Notes: a model not told the origin generated them from the sequence alone. A stretch of 64,000 nucleotides of DNA from Chamaesiphon minutus PCC 6605 (GCF_000317145.1 NC_019697.1:1736001-1800000), one strand, 5' to 3'. Positions 7,869 to 16,175 are shown, counted from the first letter of the stretch. Program-made: numbers and translations.

Positions 7869-7965
7869 AGTTATTAACTTTTACTACTATATTGTTCCCA
7901 GGTTTAAATTCTGGTTGAACTTGGGTTTTGGCAGTACCTGCTCCCATTCCATCCATGCCATTCAT
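7810..7965 (-). CDS. Short Met-rich leader frame overlapping merR-like gene
   Basis: 51 aa if started at MNGMDGMGAGTAK, which has AAGGAA upstream; a longer start at 7995 would lie about at the predicted transcription start. It follows MerR-type promoter 2 directly and overlaps the first 59 nt of the merR-like gene in another frame. It could be a Met-rich copper-binding peptide, a translational leader for merR, or chance. Confidence 0.35.
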   Translation of the reverse strand: MNGMDGMGAGTAKTQVQPEFKPGNNIVVKVNNYDYSSNRNRSTEIILKKTA

Positions 7966-8003
7966 TTCCTTTGTTGAAATGGTTAACTCATTCAACTAGC
8001 TCA

Positions 8004-8035
8004 ATCTTAAACCCTCAAGTCAACTGTAGAGTCAA
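8004..8035 (-). promoter_or_regulatory. MerR-type promoter/operator 2 (merR autoregulation)
   Basis: Minus strand: -35 TTGACT, 20-bp spacer, -10 TAAGAT, with the dyad ACCCTCAAG / CTGTAGAGT at 8011-8032. It faces the short leader frame and merR-like gene, so the regulator probably controls itself. Confidence 0.8.
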
Positions 8036-8090
8036 CTAAATAAGTGAGCCAATTCTTACTTTCAGTTGACCACAGACAACACAGATTATT

Positions 8091-8555
8091 TCAATCTCGG
8101 TTGTTAGGGTAGCCCAGCATGTGACGACGAGCTAGATAAAGGATAAATGGTGGCAAAACGATCCACTGAATTACAGCCAAAGCACTCATCCCTAGTATGG
8201 GTACTGCCAGTACAGGCACCCCATAGGTTTTAGAAATATTGACTCGATAGGTTTCGATAACGAGGGTGATTACCAACCCGATACTGGTAAATAAGAACGT
8301 CAGCTTAGGAGTCGGATGAAGCACCCAATCCCGCGAACGAACTAGCGCACTCACAACCCAACCACTGACCAGAATAATGACTCCATCGCCAAAGGTGCAG
8401 TGAGTCAAATCATAGATCTTGTCGGCTAAAGAGGGACGGTTGTAGAACTCGTAATAGGGAGCTTGCCAAACTTCGTAAATAAAATTGAGCAAAAAGGCAA
8501 ACAGAAACAGGTTTGTTTCTGGTATTGCTAGAATTTGGATGTTTCGCTTGGACAT
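8091..8555 (-). CDS. Small integral membrane protein of unknown function
   Basis: 154 aa with about four hydrophobic segments (near residues 13-30, 60-78, 86-104 and 115-140). Recognisable features are FIYEVWQAPYYEFYNRPS in the first loop and HCTFGDG. I do not recognise a named family. It starts 11 bp after the beta-propeller gene ends, so the two form an operon driven by MerR-type promoter 3. A role in the copper response is inferred only from this placement. Confidence 0.6.
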   Translation of the reverse strand: MSKRNIQILAIPETNLFLFAFLLNFIYEVWQAPYYEFYNRPSLADKIYDLTHCTFGDGVIILVSGWVVSALVRSRDWVLHPTPKLTFLFTSIGLVITLVIETYRVNISKTYGVPVLAVPILGMSALAVIQWIVLPPFILYLARRHMLGYPNNRD

Positions 8556-8566
8556 AAACTTTTAAA

Positions 8567-9601
8567 TTACCCTAATTCTTTCCAAGTTTTACCGCCATCT
8601 TGAGATTGAAAAACGGCATTCTTTTGATTTACTGCATAGAACACCTTAGGATTACTCGGTGCGATCGCCAGATATAGAATCACCCCTTTAGTACCAGTGC
8701 CCCACTGTTGCCAGGTTTTGCCACCATCCACACTCCGATCGAGATTCGCTGTCGAGGCAGCTTGAAAGCCATACATGACCGTCTGTGCGCCCTCTTGTTG
8801 CACTGCCAAGCCGATGACAGGGGCGGTTTGAGTGCTGGGAATCACGCGCCAAGTGTTGGCTCGGTCGATACTTTCATACAATCCCGATTGAGTCACGGCA
8901 AATACTCGATCGGCATTTACCGGATCGACAACGAGGTTAAATGGTGCCACTTTTAGCCCTTTTGCACTTGGTTTTGTCCAAGTCTTGCCTGTATCTGTTG
9001 AAACATGTAAGCCCTCCGCACCAGAAGCTGGAAAACCATAGAACATTTTTGGGTTACTGGGTGCGATCGCCAGGGCATGAAAATCAACCCCTGGTAGCGA
9101 AATTTGCCGCCAGTTCTGCGCTAAATCCTCAGTTACTTGAAAACCAAGATTACCCCCAGTTTGTGGGTGTCCACTGGCGTAAAACCGATTAGGATTGGTA
9201 GGATCTGCCGTAAATCCCATATAATCGGCCCGTTTTTGCTTTGGCTCCATCCAGAACCATTTACCTGTTTCGGCGCGTTGCAATAGCCCATGATGAGTCG
9301 CCAGATAAATCATCTGGGGATTGGTGGGATTGACTGACAGCCCGTGGGTGTGGTTCTTCGTTTGCCATTTAACAGCAGGATACATAGTCACCTTTGCTGC
9401 CAAATCAGTAGGGTTTGGAGCTGAATTTACCGTTTGATTAGTTGATTGGGTTGGAGAAATCGATTGAGTACCACGACTGAAAAATACCCCCAAGCCGCCA
9501 CCGAGCAATAGAAAAGCAGCAATTGGTAACGTACAACACGCCACCATCGCAATGCCCATCCATTTCATTGAGTTATCGTGCTTGTCTGAATTACTCATCA
9601 T
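8567..9601 (-). CDS. Membrane-anchored BNR/sortilin-type beta-propeller (F510_1955-like)
   Basis: 344 aa from MMSNSDK (GGGAG upstream; the frame opens at 9613). One N-terminal membrane segment (about residues 18-40, with adjacent Cys-Cys) is followed by a Ser/Thr/Gln-rich linker. The rest consists of repeated units with Asp-box-like turns such as STDTGKTW, SVDGGKTW and SQDGGKTW plus LAIAPSNPK, as in BNR/VPS10 beta-propellers annotated as F510_1955-type glycosyl hydrolases. HTHGLSVNP near residue 90 is typical of that group. Catalytic activity is unproven. It lies downstream of MerR-type promoter 3, suggesting a periplasmic metal-stress role. Confidence 0.68.
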   Translation of the reverse strand: MMSNSDKHDNSMKWMGIAMVACCTLPIAAFLLLGGGLGVFFSRGTQSISPTQSTNQTVNSAPNPTDLAAKVTMYPAVKWQTKNHTHGLSVNPTNPQMIYLATHHGLLQRAETGKWFWMEPKQKRADYMGFTADPTNPNRFYASGHPQTGGNLGFQVTEDLAQNWRQISLPGVDFHALAIAPSNPKMFYGFPASGAEGLHVSTDTGKTWTKPSAKGLKVAPFNLVVDPVNADRVFAVTQSGLYESIDRANTWRVIPSTQTAPVIGLAVQQEGAQTVMYGFQAASTANLDRSVDGGKTWQQWGTGTKGVILYLAIAPSNPKVFYAVNQKNAVFQSQDGGKTWKELG

Positions 9602-9629
9602 TAGTACTCCCAATTCTTAACTTGCTTCT

Positions 9630-9661
9630 ATCTTAAACCCTCTAGTTAACTTGAGAGTCAA
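9630..9661 (-). promoter_or_regulatory. MerR-type promoter/operator 3 (beta-propeller operon)
   Basis: Minus strand: -35 TTGACT, 20-bp spacer, -10 TAAGAT, dyad ACCCTCTAG / TTGAGAGT at 9637-9658. The start codon follows at 9601. Confidence 0.8.
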
Positions 9662-9760
9662 TAAATACATTTAATTTACGTGCTAACTACAAAATTATAA
9701 AATCAAAAAAGAGACGATCTAAACCATTGTAAATAATAGTCTCGATCGCCATATCAATGT

Positions 9761-9805
9761 CCCCAATAGTGAAAGTATTTGCACTCTGATTAAAAGACTA
9801 ATATC
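9761..9805. repeat. Conserved non-coding element, copy 2
   Basis: Matches 5621-5665 over about 45 bp. It begins six bases 3' of the stop codon of the second secreted peptide. No gene is seen between it and MerR-type promoter 3. Confidence 0.6.
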
Positions 9806-9810
9806 GTTAG

Positions 9811-10008
9811 TTATTTGCCTCGAATATAACCTGGTGAATAAGATGAAGATGGCGAACTAACTGGTAGCTGCATTTTCTCTGACTGCTGCATTTTCTTACA
9901 GCAACTACCGCAACTGCTTTCTTGAGCAGAAGCCGCTCCAGTTGTTGTTAATACTAAAGTGGCTAATGCCAAGACCGATCCGATTGCTAGCTTAATTTGT
10001 TTTGACAT
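9811..10008 (-). CDS. Small secreted Cys-rich peptide (copper-island paralog 2)
   Basis: 65 aa from MSKQIKLAIGS with GGAG six bases upstream (a TTG twelve bases earlier opens the frame). A signal peptide ends about GAASA; the mature part begins ESSCGSCCKKMQQSEKM and ends in a Ser/Pro/Tyr-rich tail. The signal peptide and the C..CCKKM motif match the peptide at 6184-6354, so the two arose by duplication and diverged in the tail. Its promoter is MerR-type with a consensus TATAAT -10. A periplasmic or exported copper-ligand role is inferred. Confidence 0.75.
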   Translation of the reverse strand: MSKQIKLAIGSVLALATLVLTTTGAASAQESSCGSCCKKMQQSEKMQLPVSSPSSSYSPGYIRGK

Positions 10009-10043
10009 AATTATCTCCAATAACTTTCTAAGTTGTTACTTCT

Positions 10044-10075
10044 ATTATAAAGTCTTTACTGGACTGTAGAGTCAA
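10044..10075 (-). promoter_or_regulatory. MerR-type promoter/operator 4 (peptide paralog 2)
   Basis: Minus strand: -35 TTGACT, 20-bp spacer, -10 TATAAT; dyad at 10051-10072 (AGTCTTTAC / CTGTAGAGT) is the least symmetric of the six. Confidence 0.78.
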
Positions 10076-10193
10076 GAGCTAATTTGAGAGCGTGTTTAGA
10101 ACAGAAGTAAGAGAGACACAAGGTAGTGCTGGCAGTAGTTCTTAGCCAAATCCAACAAACACAGCTACTAATATTTATCAAACTAAATCCCTG

Positions 10194-10213
10194 ATTTCAT
10201 CTTAATTTCATCT
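10194..10213 (+). promoter_or_regulatory. Possible response-regulator box (direct repeat)
   Basis: ATTTCATC occurs twice, 11 bp apart, about 160 bp upstream of the broken Csp gene. Tandem TTCAT repeats one helical turn apart are what OmpR-class regulators such as CopR bind. A histidine kinase is encoded at 16.2 kb but its regulator is broken. Apart from this, 10080-10371 shows no gene. Confidence 0.4.
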
Positions 10214-10371
10214 AGGCATGGTAAGGAAAAATTAATGCTTTAAATACGTTGAAAGCATTAAATAAACTAAACGATCTATGTCTATATACCGATCTATTCA
10301 CTCTAGACGATAGGTAAAGATTAGAACAGCAAACCTCAAAATGTTTGTAGACGTTTTTTAGGAGTAAATTT

Positions 10372-10774
10372 ATGACGACTACTCAATCTCGTAACTCTCA
10401 ACTCTAAGCTTGTATCGAAGCCTGCCTTAAATGCATCCAAGACTGTAAATTTTGCGCCACGGCATGTCTGGATAGCGACCCAAATCACGCGGAGGTTCCC
10501 TCCGCATGTGTTTGGGTCAAGACAGTGACATGGTGCAGATGATGGCTGCTTGCATCACAGCCTGCCGCGATCGTCCGCTCTTTGCGCTCTTTGTGCCCGA
10601 TTTATGAGTCGCACTTCCGACTTACATATGCAATTGTGCGTGGTTTGTGCCGATGCTTGCGACCTCTGCGCTACTGAATGTGCCAAGCACGACCACGAGC
10701 ATTGCCGTCGCTGTGCCGAGTCTTGTCGTCGCTGTGCCGAATCTTGCCGTCAAATGTCGATGGCAATGGCTTAG
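10372..10774 (+). pseudogene. Broken four-helix copper-storage protein (Csp/DUF326-like)
   Basis: The pieces MTTTQSRNSQL, ACIEACLKCIQDCKFCATACLDSD, DMVQMMAACITACRD and ALCALCARFMSRTSDLHMQL through HCRRCAESCRRC together make a typical Cys-rich four-helix copper-storage protein, which packs Cu(I) along its core. Three lesions are visible: an in-frame TAA after residue 11, a palindromic repeat insertion at about 10477-10525, and a frameshift near 10577. The 3' part (10550-10774) still reads open but lacks the first two helices. It lies just upstream of the DUF305 gene. Confidence 0.8.
10477..10518. repeat. REP-like palindromic element, copy 1
   Basis: GACCCAAATCACGCGGAGG pairs with CCTCCGCATGTGTTTGGGTC around a short turn. 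The same element recurs at 47678-47720. Here it interrupts the Csp gene, with imperfect repeats of the flanking AGCGAC/AGTGAC. Confidence 0.8.
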
Positions 10775-10809
10775 TCAAGACTTACTTATCTAAAGTCTAT
10801 TCATCCCGT

Positions 10810-10841
10810 TCAACTCTCTAGTGAACTAGAGAGTTGAACTT
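10810..10841 (+). promoter_or_regulatory. MerR-type dyad 5 ahead of DUF305 gene
   Basis: Perfect inverted repeat GTTCAACTCTCTAG / CTAGAGAGTTGAAC around TGAA. The core (10813-10834) matches the other MerR-type sites. The flanking -35 (TCAACT) and -10 (GAACTT) are poor, so the site may be weak or the promoter differently placed. It ends 21 bp before the DUF305 start codon. Confidence 0.65.
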
Positions 10842-10861
10842 CAACAAAATACCTAAAAATT

Positions 10862-11629
10862 ATGACCGAGCATCACAACCAAAATAAAGCATTCGTCAAT
10901 CATAGAAAAATAGTAAATCCAGCAACATTTCCACCAAGAATATGGGGAGGATTCACGATCGCTGCCCTCTTTTTAAGTGGTGGACTGGTGGCATGTTCCA
11001 ATCCTACAGCGCAATCGCCGTCAACAACAGAAACTACGACCACGACCACGACCAGTCCACCCGTAAGTTTATCTCCCAGCTCATCGCCATCAACAACAGA
11101 GACTACACCCACGACCAGTCCAGCCATGAGTTCATCTCCCAACTCATCTAGTCAAACTATCTCCGATCGAGATTTTCTGACGATGATGACTGCCCATCAT
11201 AACCAAGCAATTGAGATGGCGAATCTAGCCCCAACTCGTGCGAAGCGTCCTGAAATCAAACAACTGGCTCAAAACATTATCAAAGACCAAAAGAGCGAGA
11301 TTCAAACAATGGCAACTTTGTATAAAACCGCTTATGGCACAGAAATTCCATCAATGACGATGGGTGGTGGCATGATGGGCAAGGATGGCAATTCGATGAA
11401 TGGCATGAATGGCATGAATACTCTCAAAAATGCTGCCGATTTCGATCGAGAATTTTTGCAGCAGATGAGTGTCCATCACCGGATGGCAGCCCAAATGAGT
11501 CAGATGGTGTTACAGACGACCAAATCACCAGAAATTCGGACATTAGCTGAGTCGATTGTTAAAGCTCAAACCGCCGAGATCGGGCAGATGCAAAAATGGT
11601 ACCAAAGTTGGTATACATCTAACCTGTAA
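10862..11629 (+). CDS. DUF305 (CopM-like) copper-binding lipoprotein
   Basis: 255 aa. An N-terminal hydrophobic segment ends in a lipobox (GLVAC, about residue 45), so the protein is probably a membrane-anchored periplasmic lipoprotein. A long Ser/Thr/Pro linker follows, then two DUF305 modules, each beginning with a His/Met-rich helix (DRDFLTMMTAHHNQAIEMA and DREFLQQMSVHHRMAAQMS). Met-Gly-rich MTMGGGMMG and NGMNGMN lie between them. CopM of Synechocystis has the same domain and binds Cu(I)/Cu(II) in the periplasm. It is preceded by MerR-type dyad 5. Confidence 0.82.
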   Translation: MTEHHNQNKAFVNHRKIVNPATFPPRIWGGFTIAALFLSGGLVACSNPTAQSPSTTETTTTTTTSPPVSLSPSSSPSTTETTPTTSPAMSSSPNSSSQTISDRDFLTMMTAHHNQAIEMANLAPTRAKRPEIKQLAQNIIKDQKSEIQTMATLYKTAYGTEIPSMTMGGGMMGKDGNSMNGMNGMNTLKNAADFDREFLQQMSVHHRMAAQMSQMVLQTTKSPEIRTLAESIVKAQTAEIGQMQKWYQSWYTSNL

Positions 11630-11662
11630 AATAACACTTCAAATTCAAGTTTATTCACTCTC

Positions 11663-11694
11663 TTGACTCTCTAGTCAGCTAGAGAGTTGAGAAT
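11663..11694 (+). promoter_or_regulatory. MerR-type promoter/operator 6 (broken copZ)
   Basis: Plus strand: -35 TTGACT, 20-bp spacer, -10 GAGAAT; perfect dyad ACTCTCTAG / CTAGAGAGT at 11666-11687. The chaperone start codon is 47 bp downstream of the -10. Confidence 0.75.
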
Positions 11695-11740
11695 AAGTAT
11701 AAGTACATCTAAAACGCGCTCATCGAAGTGCCAACGAACA

Positions 11741-12032
11741 ATGAATATCCAACTAAACATTCCTAACATGGCTTGCTCTGCCTGTGGTGAAACGATCTCC
11801 AAGGCAGTAATCGCGATTGAGAAAGGCAGCAACCGTGCAAGCCGATCCCAAAACTAAGCAAGTCACGATTGAGACTCAAGCCTCTCAGTCAGAAATTGAA
11901 AGTGTTACAGCACTTTCCAGCTATATGGAGTACACAAACATTGTTGGAAGACTGACTTAGCAAAGGTTAGCTGTACTTCATGAACAAGGAAAGTGCTGTA
12001 TTACAGCCGCTGGCTACCAAGTAGCCTCATAA
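11741..12032 (+). pseudogene. CopZ-like copper chaperone, broken by a frameshift and a MITE
   Basis: The opening MNIQLNIPNMACSACGETIS is a classical heavy-metal-associated domain with MxCxxC. A one-base insertion at about 11821-11824 shifts the frame away from AATVQADPKTKQVTIETQ. A 93-bp element at 11906-12000 then separates SEIESV from ITAAGYQVAS. Removing the element and one TA restores SEIESVITAAGYQVAS and a normal stop at 12030-12032. The intact protein would have been about 66 aa and would have passed Cu(I) to the CopA ATPase nearby. Confidence 0.85.
11906..12000. mobile_element. MITE with TA target duplication
   Basis: Terminal repeats TACAGCACTTTCC and GGAAAGTGCTGTA, about 91 bp between the TA dinucleotides, no coding capacity. 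TA duplication suggests mobilisation by an IS630/Tc1-mariner-type or IS5-type transposase. It interrupts the copZ-like gene cleanly. Confidence 0.82.
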
Positions 12033-12138
12033 AGATTGATTTGTAACCAGACAAAACAACTTTATAGACACATGTATAAATGCGATCTATGCGTCTATTA
12101 TAGTTGACCATAAATATCCTCTTTATTCATAAAAAAAG

Positions 12139-12176
12139 TTTGACAGTTTTCGATGAAATCGTCGAAAACTGTCAAA
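12139..12176. repeat. Strong hairpin
   Basis: TTTGACAGTTTTCGA pairs perfectly with TCGAAAACTGTCAAA. An outer repeat (TTATTCATAAA at 12123-12133 and TTTATGAATAA at 12204-12214) encloses it. It lies between the broken copZ and the Tat remnant and could be a terminator or another MITE. Confidence 0.5.
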
Positions 12177-12205
12177 ATAGAAATTAGGTTTTCATTATCC
12201 TATTT

Positions 12206-12304
12206 ATGAATAAGAACGAGCTACCCTCTACAGGCAACGGTCTATATCCTTTAACCCGTCGCAATTTCATTTTAGGAGGTGGTATTGCCATGTTGCAGAG
12301 TTAA
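12206..12304 (+). pseudogene. Tat signal-peptide remnant (multicopper-oxidase-like?)
   Basis: A 32-residue frame contains PLTRRNFILGGGIAM, a twin-arginine export signal, and then stops. Exported copper oxidases carry such signals, and the copper-gene setting makes a truncated multicopper oxidase plausible, but no mature domain remains to prove it. From 12305 to 12405 nothing further is seen. Confidence 0.4.
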
Positions 12305-12405
12305 TCAAAAAATTTATCATGAGTCACAGCAATACACCCGCTCCTTGTTAACAATTTGCTTGCTTTAGAGACTATACCAACGACTGAATTTTTAGGAGAA
12401 TAATT

Positions 12406-12855
12406 ATGTTAGATATCGATGAAATGGGACAAGACGAGATCCATGAATTGCTCCACAAATTAGGCTACGGTCATCTTGGCTTTATCCACGAAGGTAAACC
12501 CTGTGTGATGCCAATGCATTATTATCTCGAAGATTCGGACATATATCTATTTACCACTGTCGGTATGAAGACTCATGACATGGACGCAGATCCAGATATT
12601 TGCTTACAGGTTGAAGAAATACATGGCTCCTCGCATTGGCGGAGTGTAATCGTGATGGGAAAAGCTATCCACGTCACCGAGCAGCCGGAAATCGAGCGCG
12701 TGATGACACTCGTCAAACAGCGCGATGCTACACTTTCTCCCGCAATTAATCGAACTTGGATTGATTCGTGGGGACGTGCGGAAGTAATTGCTATCTACCG
12801 AATTGAATCAGGCGAGATGAGCGGACGCACGACTGATGGCATTAGCAGTCGGTGA
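12406..12855 (+). CDS. FMN-binding split-barrel (PNPOx/NimA-like) protein
   Basis: 149 aa of the pyridoxamine 5'-phosphate oxidase-like split-barrel superfamily, close to the short NimA-like branch: [21 protein letters not shown] and [24 protein letters not shown] are typical flavin-barrel strands. AGGAG precedes the start by eight bases. Its stop overlaps a GTG start of copA (GTGA), so it leads a three-gene operon. Members bind flavin or haem and often act in redox detoxification; the role next to a copper ATPase is unknown. Confidence 0.75.
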   Translation: MLDIDEMGQDEIHELLHKLGYGHLGFIHEGKPCVMPMHYYLEDSDIYLFTTVGMKTHDMDADPDICLQVEEIHGSSHWRSVIVMGKAIHVTEQPEIERVMTLVKQRDATLSPAINRTWIDSWGRAEVIAIYRIESGEMSGRTTDGISSR

Positions 12856-15140
12856 AAATTGAAAATAATAGAATCATGGAAGACCTAAATCTCAAACTTA
12901 GGGGGATGAGTTGCGCCTCCTGCGCCAATAGCATCGAGCAAGCAATCCTGAGCGTGCCAGGGGTAGTCGAAGGCAACGTCAATTTTAGTAGCGATCGCGC
13001 CAGCGTCCGTTACGATCCCAAGCAGACTAATATCAACATTATCACTCAGGCAGTTGTTGATATTGGCTATGAGGCTCAAATTATCCCCTCCGATCTCGCA
13101 CCTGATGACGATACGGAAAATACTAGACAAAAACGGCAAGAGCGAGATCTTCAGCTTAGAGTCATAATAGGGGCAACGCTTAGTGTCCTCCTGATGCTGG
13201 GCACATTGGGTCATTTCAATCTCAGACTGCCTGGTGCGCTAGCAGAGCTAGAAAACCCGTGGGTGCAGCTAGTTCTGGCAACACCCGTTCAGTTTTGGGT
13301 AGGGAAAGAATTTCATCAATCGGCGTGGAAGGCATTTCGCCATCGCACGGCGGATATGAATACGCTGATTTCGATCGGTACGAATATTGCTTTCTTCTAT
13401 TCCCTGTGGATAACGATAACTCCTAATTATTTTACCGATCGAGGCTTGTTAGCCCAAGTTTATTATGAAGTGTCTGCGGCGATCGTCACTTTGACGCTGT
13501 TGGGGCGGTGGTTGGAAAATCGCGCTAAGGGCGCAACTTCAACGGCAATTCAGGCTTTGATGGGGCTACAGGCGAAAACAGCGCGGGTGGTAAGAGATAA
13601 TGTCGAAATGGACATCCCAATTGGGGAAGTCGCACTGGCTGATATTGTCATTGTGCGCCCTGGTGAAAAAATCCCCGTCGATGGGCGAGTTGTAGCGGGA
13701 TACTCTACTGTCGATGAGTCGATGCTTACTGGTGAGAGTTTTCCCGTCACTAAACAAGTCGGCGATGAAGTTGTCGGCGCAACGCTCAATAAGATGGGCA
13801 GCTTTCAGTTTCGGGCGACGAAAATCGGTAAAGATACCGCGTTGGCGCAGATTGTCAAACTAGTCCAACAAGCCCAAAATTCTAAAGCTCCGATCCAAAA
13901 GCTCGCCGATAATATCACCAGTTGGTTCGTCCCAGTAATTATCGCGATCGCGATAATGACCTTTGTCATCTGGTTTCTGGCGATCGGTAATTTCACGCTC
14001 TCGATCGTCACAATGGTCGGAGTATTAATTATCGCTTGTCCTTGTGCTCTAGGTCTAGCCACGCCGACATCAGTTACCGTCGGCATCGGCAAAGGGGCGG
14101 AACATGGCATTTTGATTAAAGGGGCAGAGAGTTTGGAAATCGCCCGCAAAATTCAAACGATCGTGTTGGATAAAACAGGTACGATTACTCAAGGTAAGCC
14201 CGTGGTGACAGATACTACCTCAACCCTCGATTTAATTCCCAATAGTCCTGGCGTGTTAGCCCCACTGACTTTATGGCGATCGATCGGTGCTTTAGAAAGC
14301 AACTCCGAACATCCTCTAGCTGAAGCCTTGTTGCAATACGCCCGCGAACGCAGTAAAGATGCCCCATTACCAACTGTCGAACATTTTGAAGCGATCGCGG
14401 GTAGTGGCGTTAAAGGGATCGTCGAAGGGCGGGAAGTTTGGATCGGCACCCAACGCTGGTTCGATGAAATGGGGCTTGATTCGTCGGCATTCCAATCCGA
14501 GCAACAAGCCTTGGAAAATGCCGGAAAAACGGTGGTTTTTGCGGCTGTTGATGGGCATTTACAAGCAGCGATCGCAGTTGCCGATACTGTCAAACCCAAC
14601 TCTGCTAAAGCGATTCAAACCTTACAGAGAATGGGGATTGAAGTCGTAATGCTCACTGGTGATAATCAGCGTACCGCCAAAGCGATCGCCGATCGAGTCG
14701 GGATTACTCGCGTCTTAGCCGAAGTCCGCCCCGACCAAAAAGCCCAGACGATTCAGACATTGCAGGTTCAAGAGAAAAAAGTTGTGGCAATGGTGGGAGA
14801 TGGGATTAATGACGCTCCGGCACTCGCTCAGGCTGATGTCGGGATGGCGATCGGCACGGGCACGGATGTCGCGATCGCGGCTTCTGACATTACGCTGATT
14901 TCAGGAGACTTACAGGGGATTGTGACCGCCATTCGGCTCAGTCGCGCCACGATGCAAAATATTCAACAGAATTTATTTTGGGCATTCGGTTACAATGTCC
15001 TGGGCATTCCGTTGGCTGCGGGAATTCTGTTCCCAATTACGGGCTGGTTGCTCAATCCGGCGATTGCCGGAGCAGCAATGGCATTTAGCTCGATTTCAGT
15101 TGTCCTCAATGCTTTGAGATTAAAAGGAGTGAAAATATGA
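12852..15140 (+). CDS. copA: Copper-exporting P1B-type ATPase
   Basis: 762 aa. One N-terminal metal-binding domain carries GMSCASC (Cys21, Cys24). Eight membrane segments are expected, with the transport motif [10 protein letters not shown] (Cys396, Cys398) that marks Cu(I) pumps, the TGES actuator loop, the phosphorylated Asp440 in DKTGTIT, an HP motif (SEHPLAEAL), and [16 protein letters not shown]. It exports Cu(I) using ATP. GTG at 12852 overlaps the upstream stop; an ATG eight codons on is also possible. The 3' end overlaps the cupredoxin gene (ATGA), so all three genes are translationally coupled. Confidence 0.93.
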   Translation: MKIENNRIMEDLNLKLRGMSCASCANSIEQAILSVPGVVEGNVNFSSDRASVRYDPKQTNINIITQAVVDIGYEAQIIPSDLAPDDDTENTRQKRQERDLQLRVIIGATLSVLLMLGTLGHFNLRLPGALAELENPWVQLVLATPVQFWVGKEFHQSAWKAFRHRTADMNTLISIGTNIAFFYSLWITITPNYFTDRGLLAQVYYEVSAAIVTLTLLGRWLENRAKGATSTAIQALMGLQAKTARVVRDNVEMDIPIGEVALADIVIVRPGEKIPVDGRVVAGYSTVDESMLTGESFPVTKQVGDEVVGATLNKMGSFQFRATKIGKDTALAQIVKLVQQAQNSKAPIQKLADNITSWFVPVIIAIAIMTFVIWFLAIGNFTLSIVTMVGVLIIACPCALGLATPTSVTVGIGKGAEHGILIKGAESLEIARKIQTIVLDKTGTITQGKPVVTDTTSTLDLIPNSPGVLAPLTLWRSIGALESNSEHPLAEALLQYARERSKDAPLPTVEHFEAIAGSGVKGIVEGREVWIGTQRWFDEMGLDSSAFQSEQQALENAGKTVVFAAVDGHLQAAIAVADTVKPNSAKAIQTLQRMGIEVVMLTGDNQRTAKAIADRVGITRVLAEVRPDQKAQTIQTLQVQEKKVVAMVGDGINDAPALAQADVGMAIGTGTDVAIAASDITLISGDLQGIVTAIRLSRATMQNIQQNLFWAFGYNVLGIPLAAGILFPITGWLLNPAIAGAAMAFSSISVVLNALRLKGVKI

Positions 15141-15634
15141 AACTAGCAGCAATTTTAGTCAGGACAGCACTACTTTCGATTTTTCCGATGGAGATGAGTG
15201 ACTCTCAAATGCAACACTCACCTACAGATCGATCGTTTCAACCCATCGAGCAGCCTTTACCCGTGAAAGTCGGCGTAGTTCTCGGTGGACTGACCCTAGT
15301 TGGTGCCGAACTGTGGTGGTTTTTGGGACGCAAACAACAAAAGCAACAAGCGACTCAAAGTAATGGGGTACAATCGGTATTAGTAACAGTTGATGGTGGC
15401 TATCGTCCCGATCGAGTTATTGTTAATAGTGGTGAACCCGTGCGGTTATCTTTTCGTAGATTAGATGGTAATTCTTGTCTCGATGAAGTGCTAATTCCCG
15501 ACTTTGGGATTAGCACCCGTCTACCCGTCGGGCAAACAACAACTGTTGAATTTACACCAACGAAGATAGGGGAATATACTTTTACTTGTGGCATGAGAAT
15601 GTTTCGTGGCGTTATTGAAGTAACAGCAACTTAA
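15137..15634 (+). CDS. Membrane-anchored cupredoxin-domain protein
   Basis: 165 aa. A Met/Gln-rich start is followed by one membrane segment (about 43-62). The C-terminal cupredoxin fold (about 85-165) has [13 protein letters not shown] and [17 protein letters not shown]; Cys and Met residues in these loops could bind copper, though the canonical His ligands of plastocyanin are missing. Its start codon overlaps the end of copA, so it should be made with the pump and may hand copper to or from it at the membrane. Confidence 0.75.
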   Translation: MKLAAILVRTALLSIFPMEMSDSQMQHSPTDRSFQPIEQPLPVKVGVVLGGLTLVGAELWWFLGRKQQKQQATQSNGVQSVLVTVDGGYRPDRVIVNSGEPVRLSFRRLDGNSCLDEVLIPDFGISTRLPVGQTTTVEFTPTKIGEYTFTCGMRMFRGVIEVTAT

Positions 15635-15725
15635 TGTCGCTGTTACTCTATCGGGAAGAACATAATTTACATTCTCTATTGTCATAACTGCACTCTGGTT
15701 TCATCGTTTCTCAAAAGCATAAGGT

Positions 15726-15941
15726 ATGACACACAACCACGGCAGTGAACATACGCACGGTACCGGAAATTACAATCGCGCTTTTATTATAAGTGTCACT
15801 CTAAATACTTTATTTGTCGCGATCGAAGCATTTTATGGAATTGCGGCGAATTCATTAGCTTTACTCGCAGATGCGGGACATAATTTGAGTAATGTGTGTG
15901 GGGTACTATTAGCTTGGGGTGAGAGTTTCTTTTCGCAATGA
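15726..15941 (+). pseudogene. Cation diffusion facilitator (CzcD-like), N-terminal fragment
   Basis: 71 aa: a His-rich opening (MTHNHGSEHTHG), the first membrane helix and the HxxxD-type metal site LLADAGHNLSN of helix 2. The frame ends at WGESFFSQ where full proteins (about 300 aa) continue with four more helices and a cytoplasmic domain. A short hairpin (GAACGACGC/GCGTCGTTC, 15951-15975) marks the break, after which response-regulator sequence begins. Confidence 0.75.
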
Positions 15942-15966
15942 CAAGCTACCGAACGACGCGCCAATT

Positions 15967-16165
15967 GCGTCGTTCATCAATTCTTGCCGCTCTATTTAAT
16001 GCCGTGTTCGGTCGAGTATGGGATTTAGAAACAGATTGAGCTAGTAATGTTTTAACTGCTCAAGTTAGACTATTGAGAAAAAAGATAGCGCAATTACCAA
16101 TCGGCGTAGAGATCGAGAATACTCATGGCATTGGTTATCGCTTAAATCCGCCAACTTCTATTTGA
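15967..16165 (+). pseudogene. OmpR-family response regulator, C-terminal fragment
   Basis: The frame reads LAALFNAVFGRVWDLETD, an in-frame TGA, then ASNVLTAQVRLLRKKI and ENTHGIGYRLNPP, i.e. the winged-helix DNA-binding end of an RppA/NrsR/CopR-type regulator. The receiver domain is gone. It directly precedes the histidine kinase gene, as expected for the original pair, so the kinase has lost its partner here. Confidence 0.75.
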
Positions 16166-16175
16166 GTATGAGATT

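Noticed and set aside
10900-11142. Minus-strand frame of 80 aa rich in Val
   Set aside because: Mirror of the Thr-rich linker of the DUF305 gene on the other strand.
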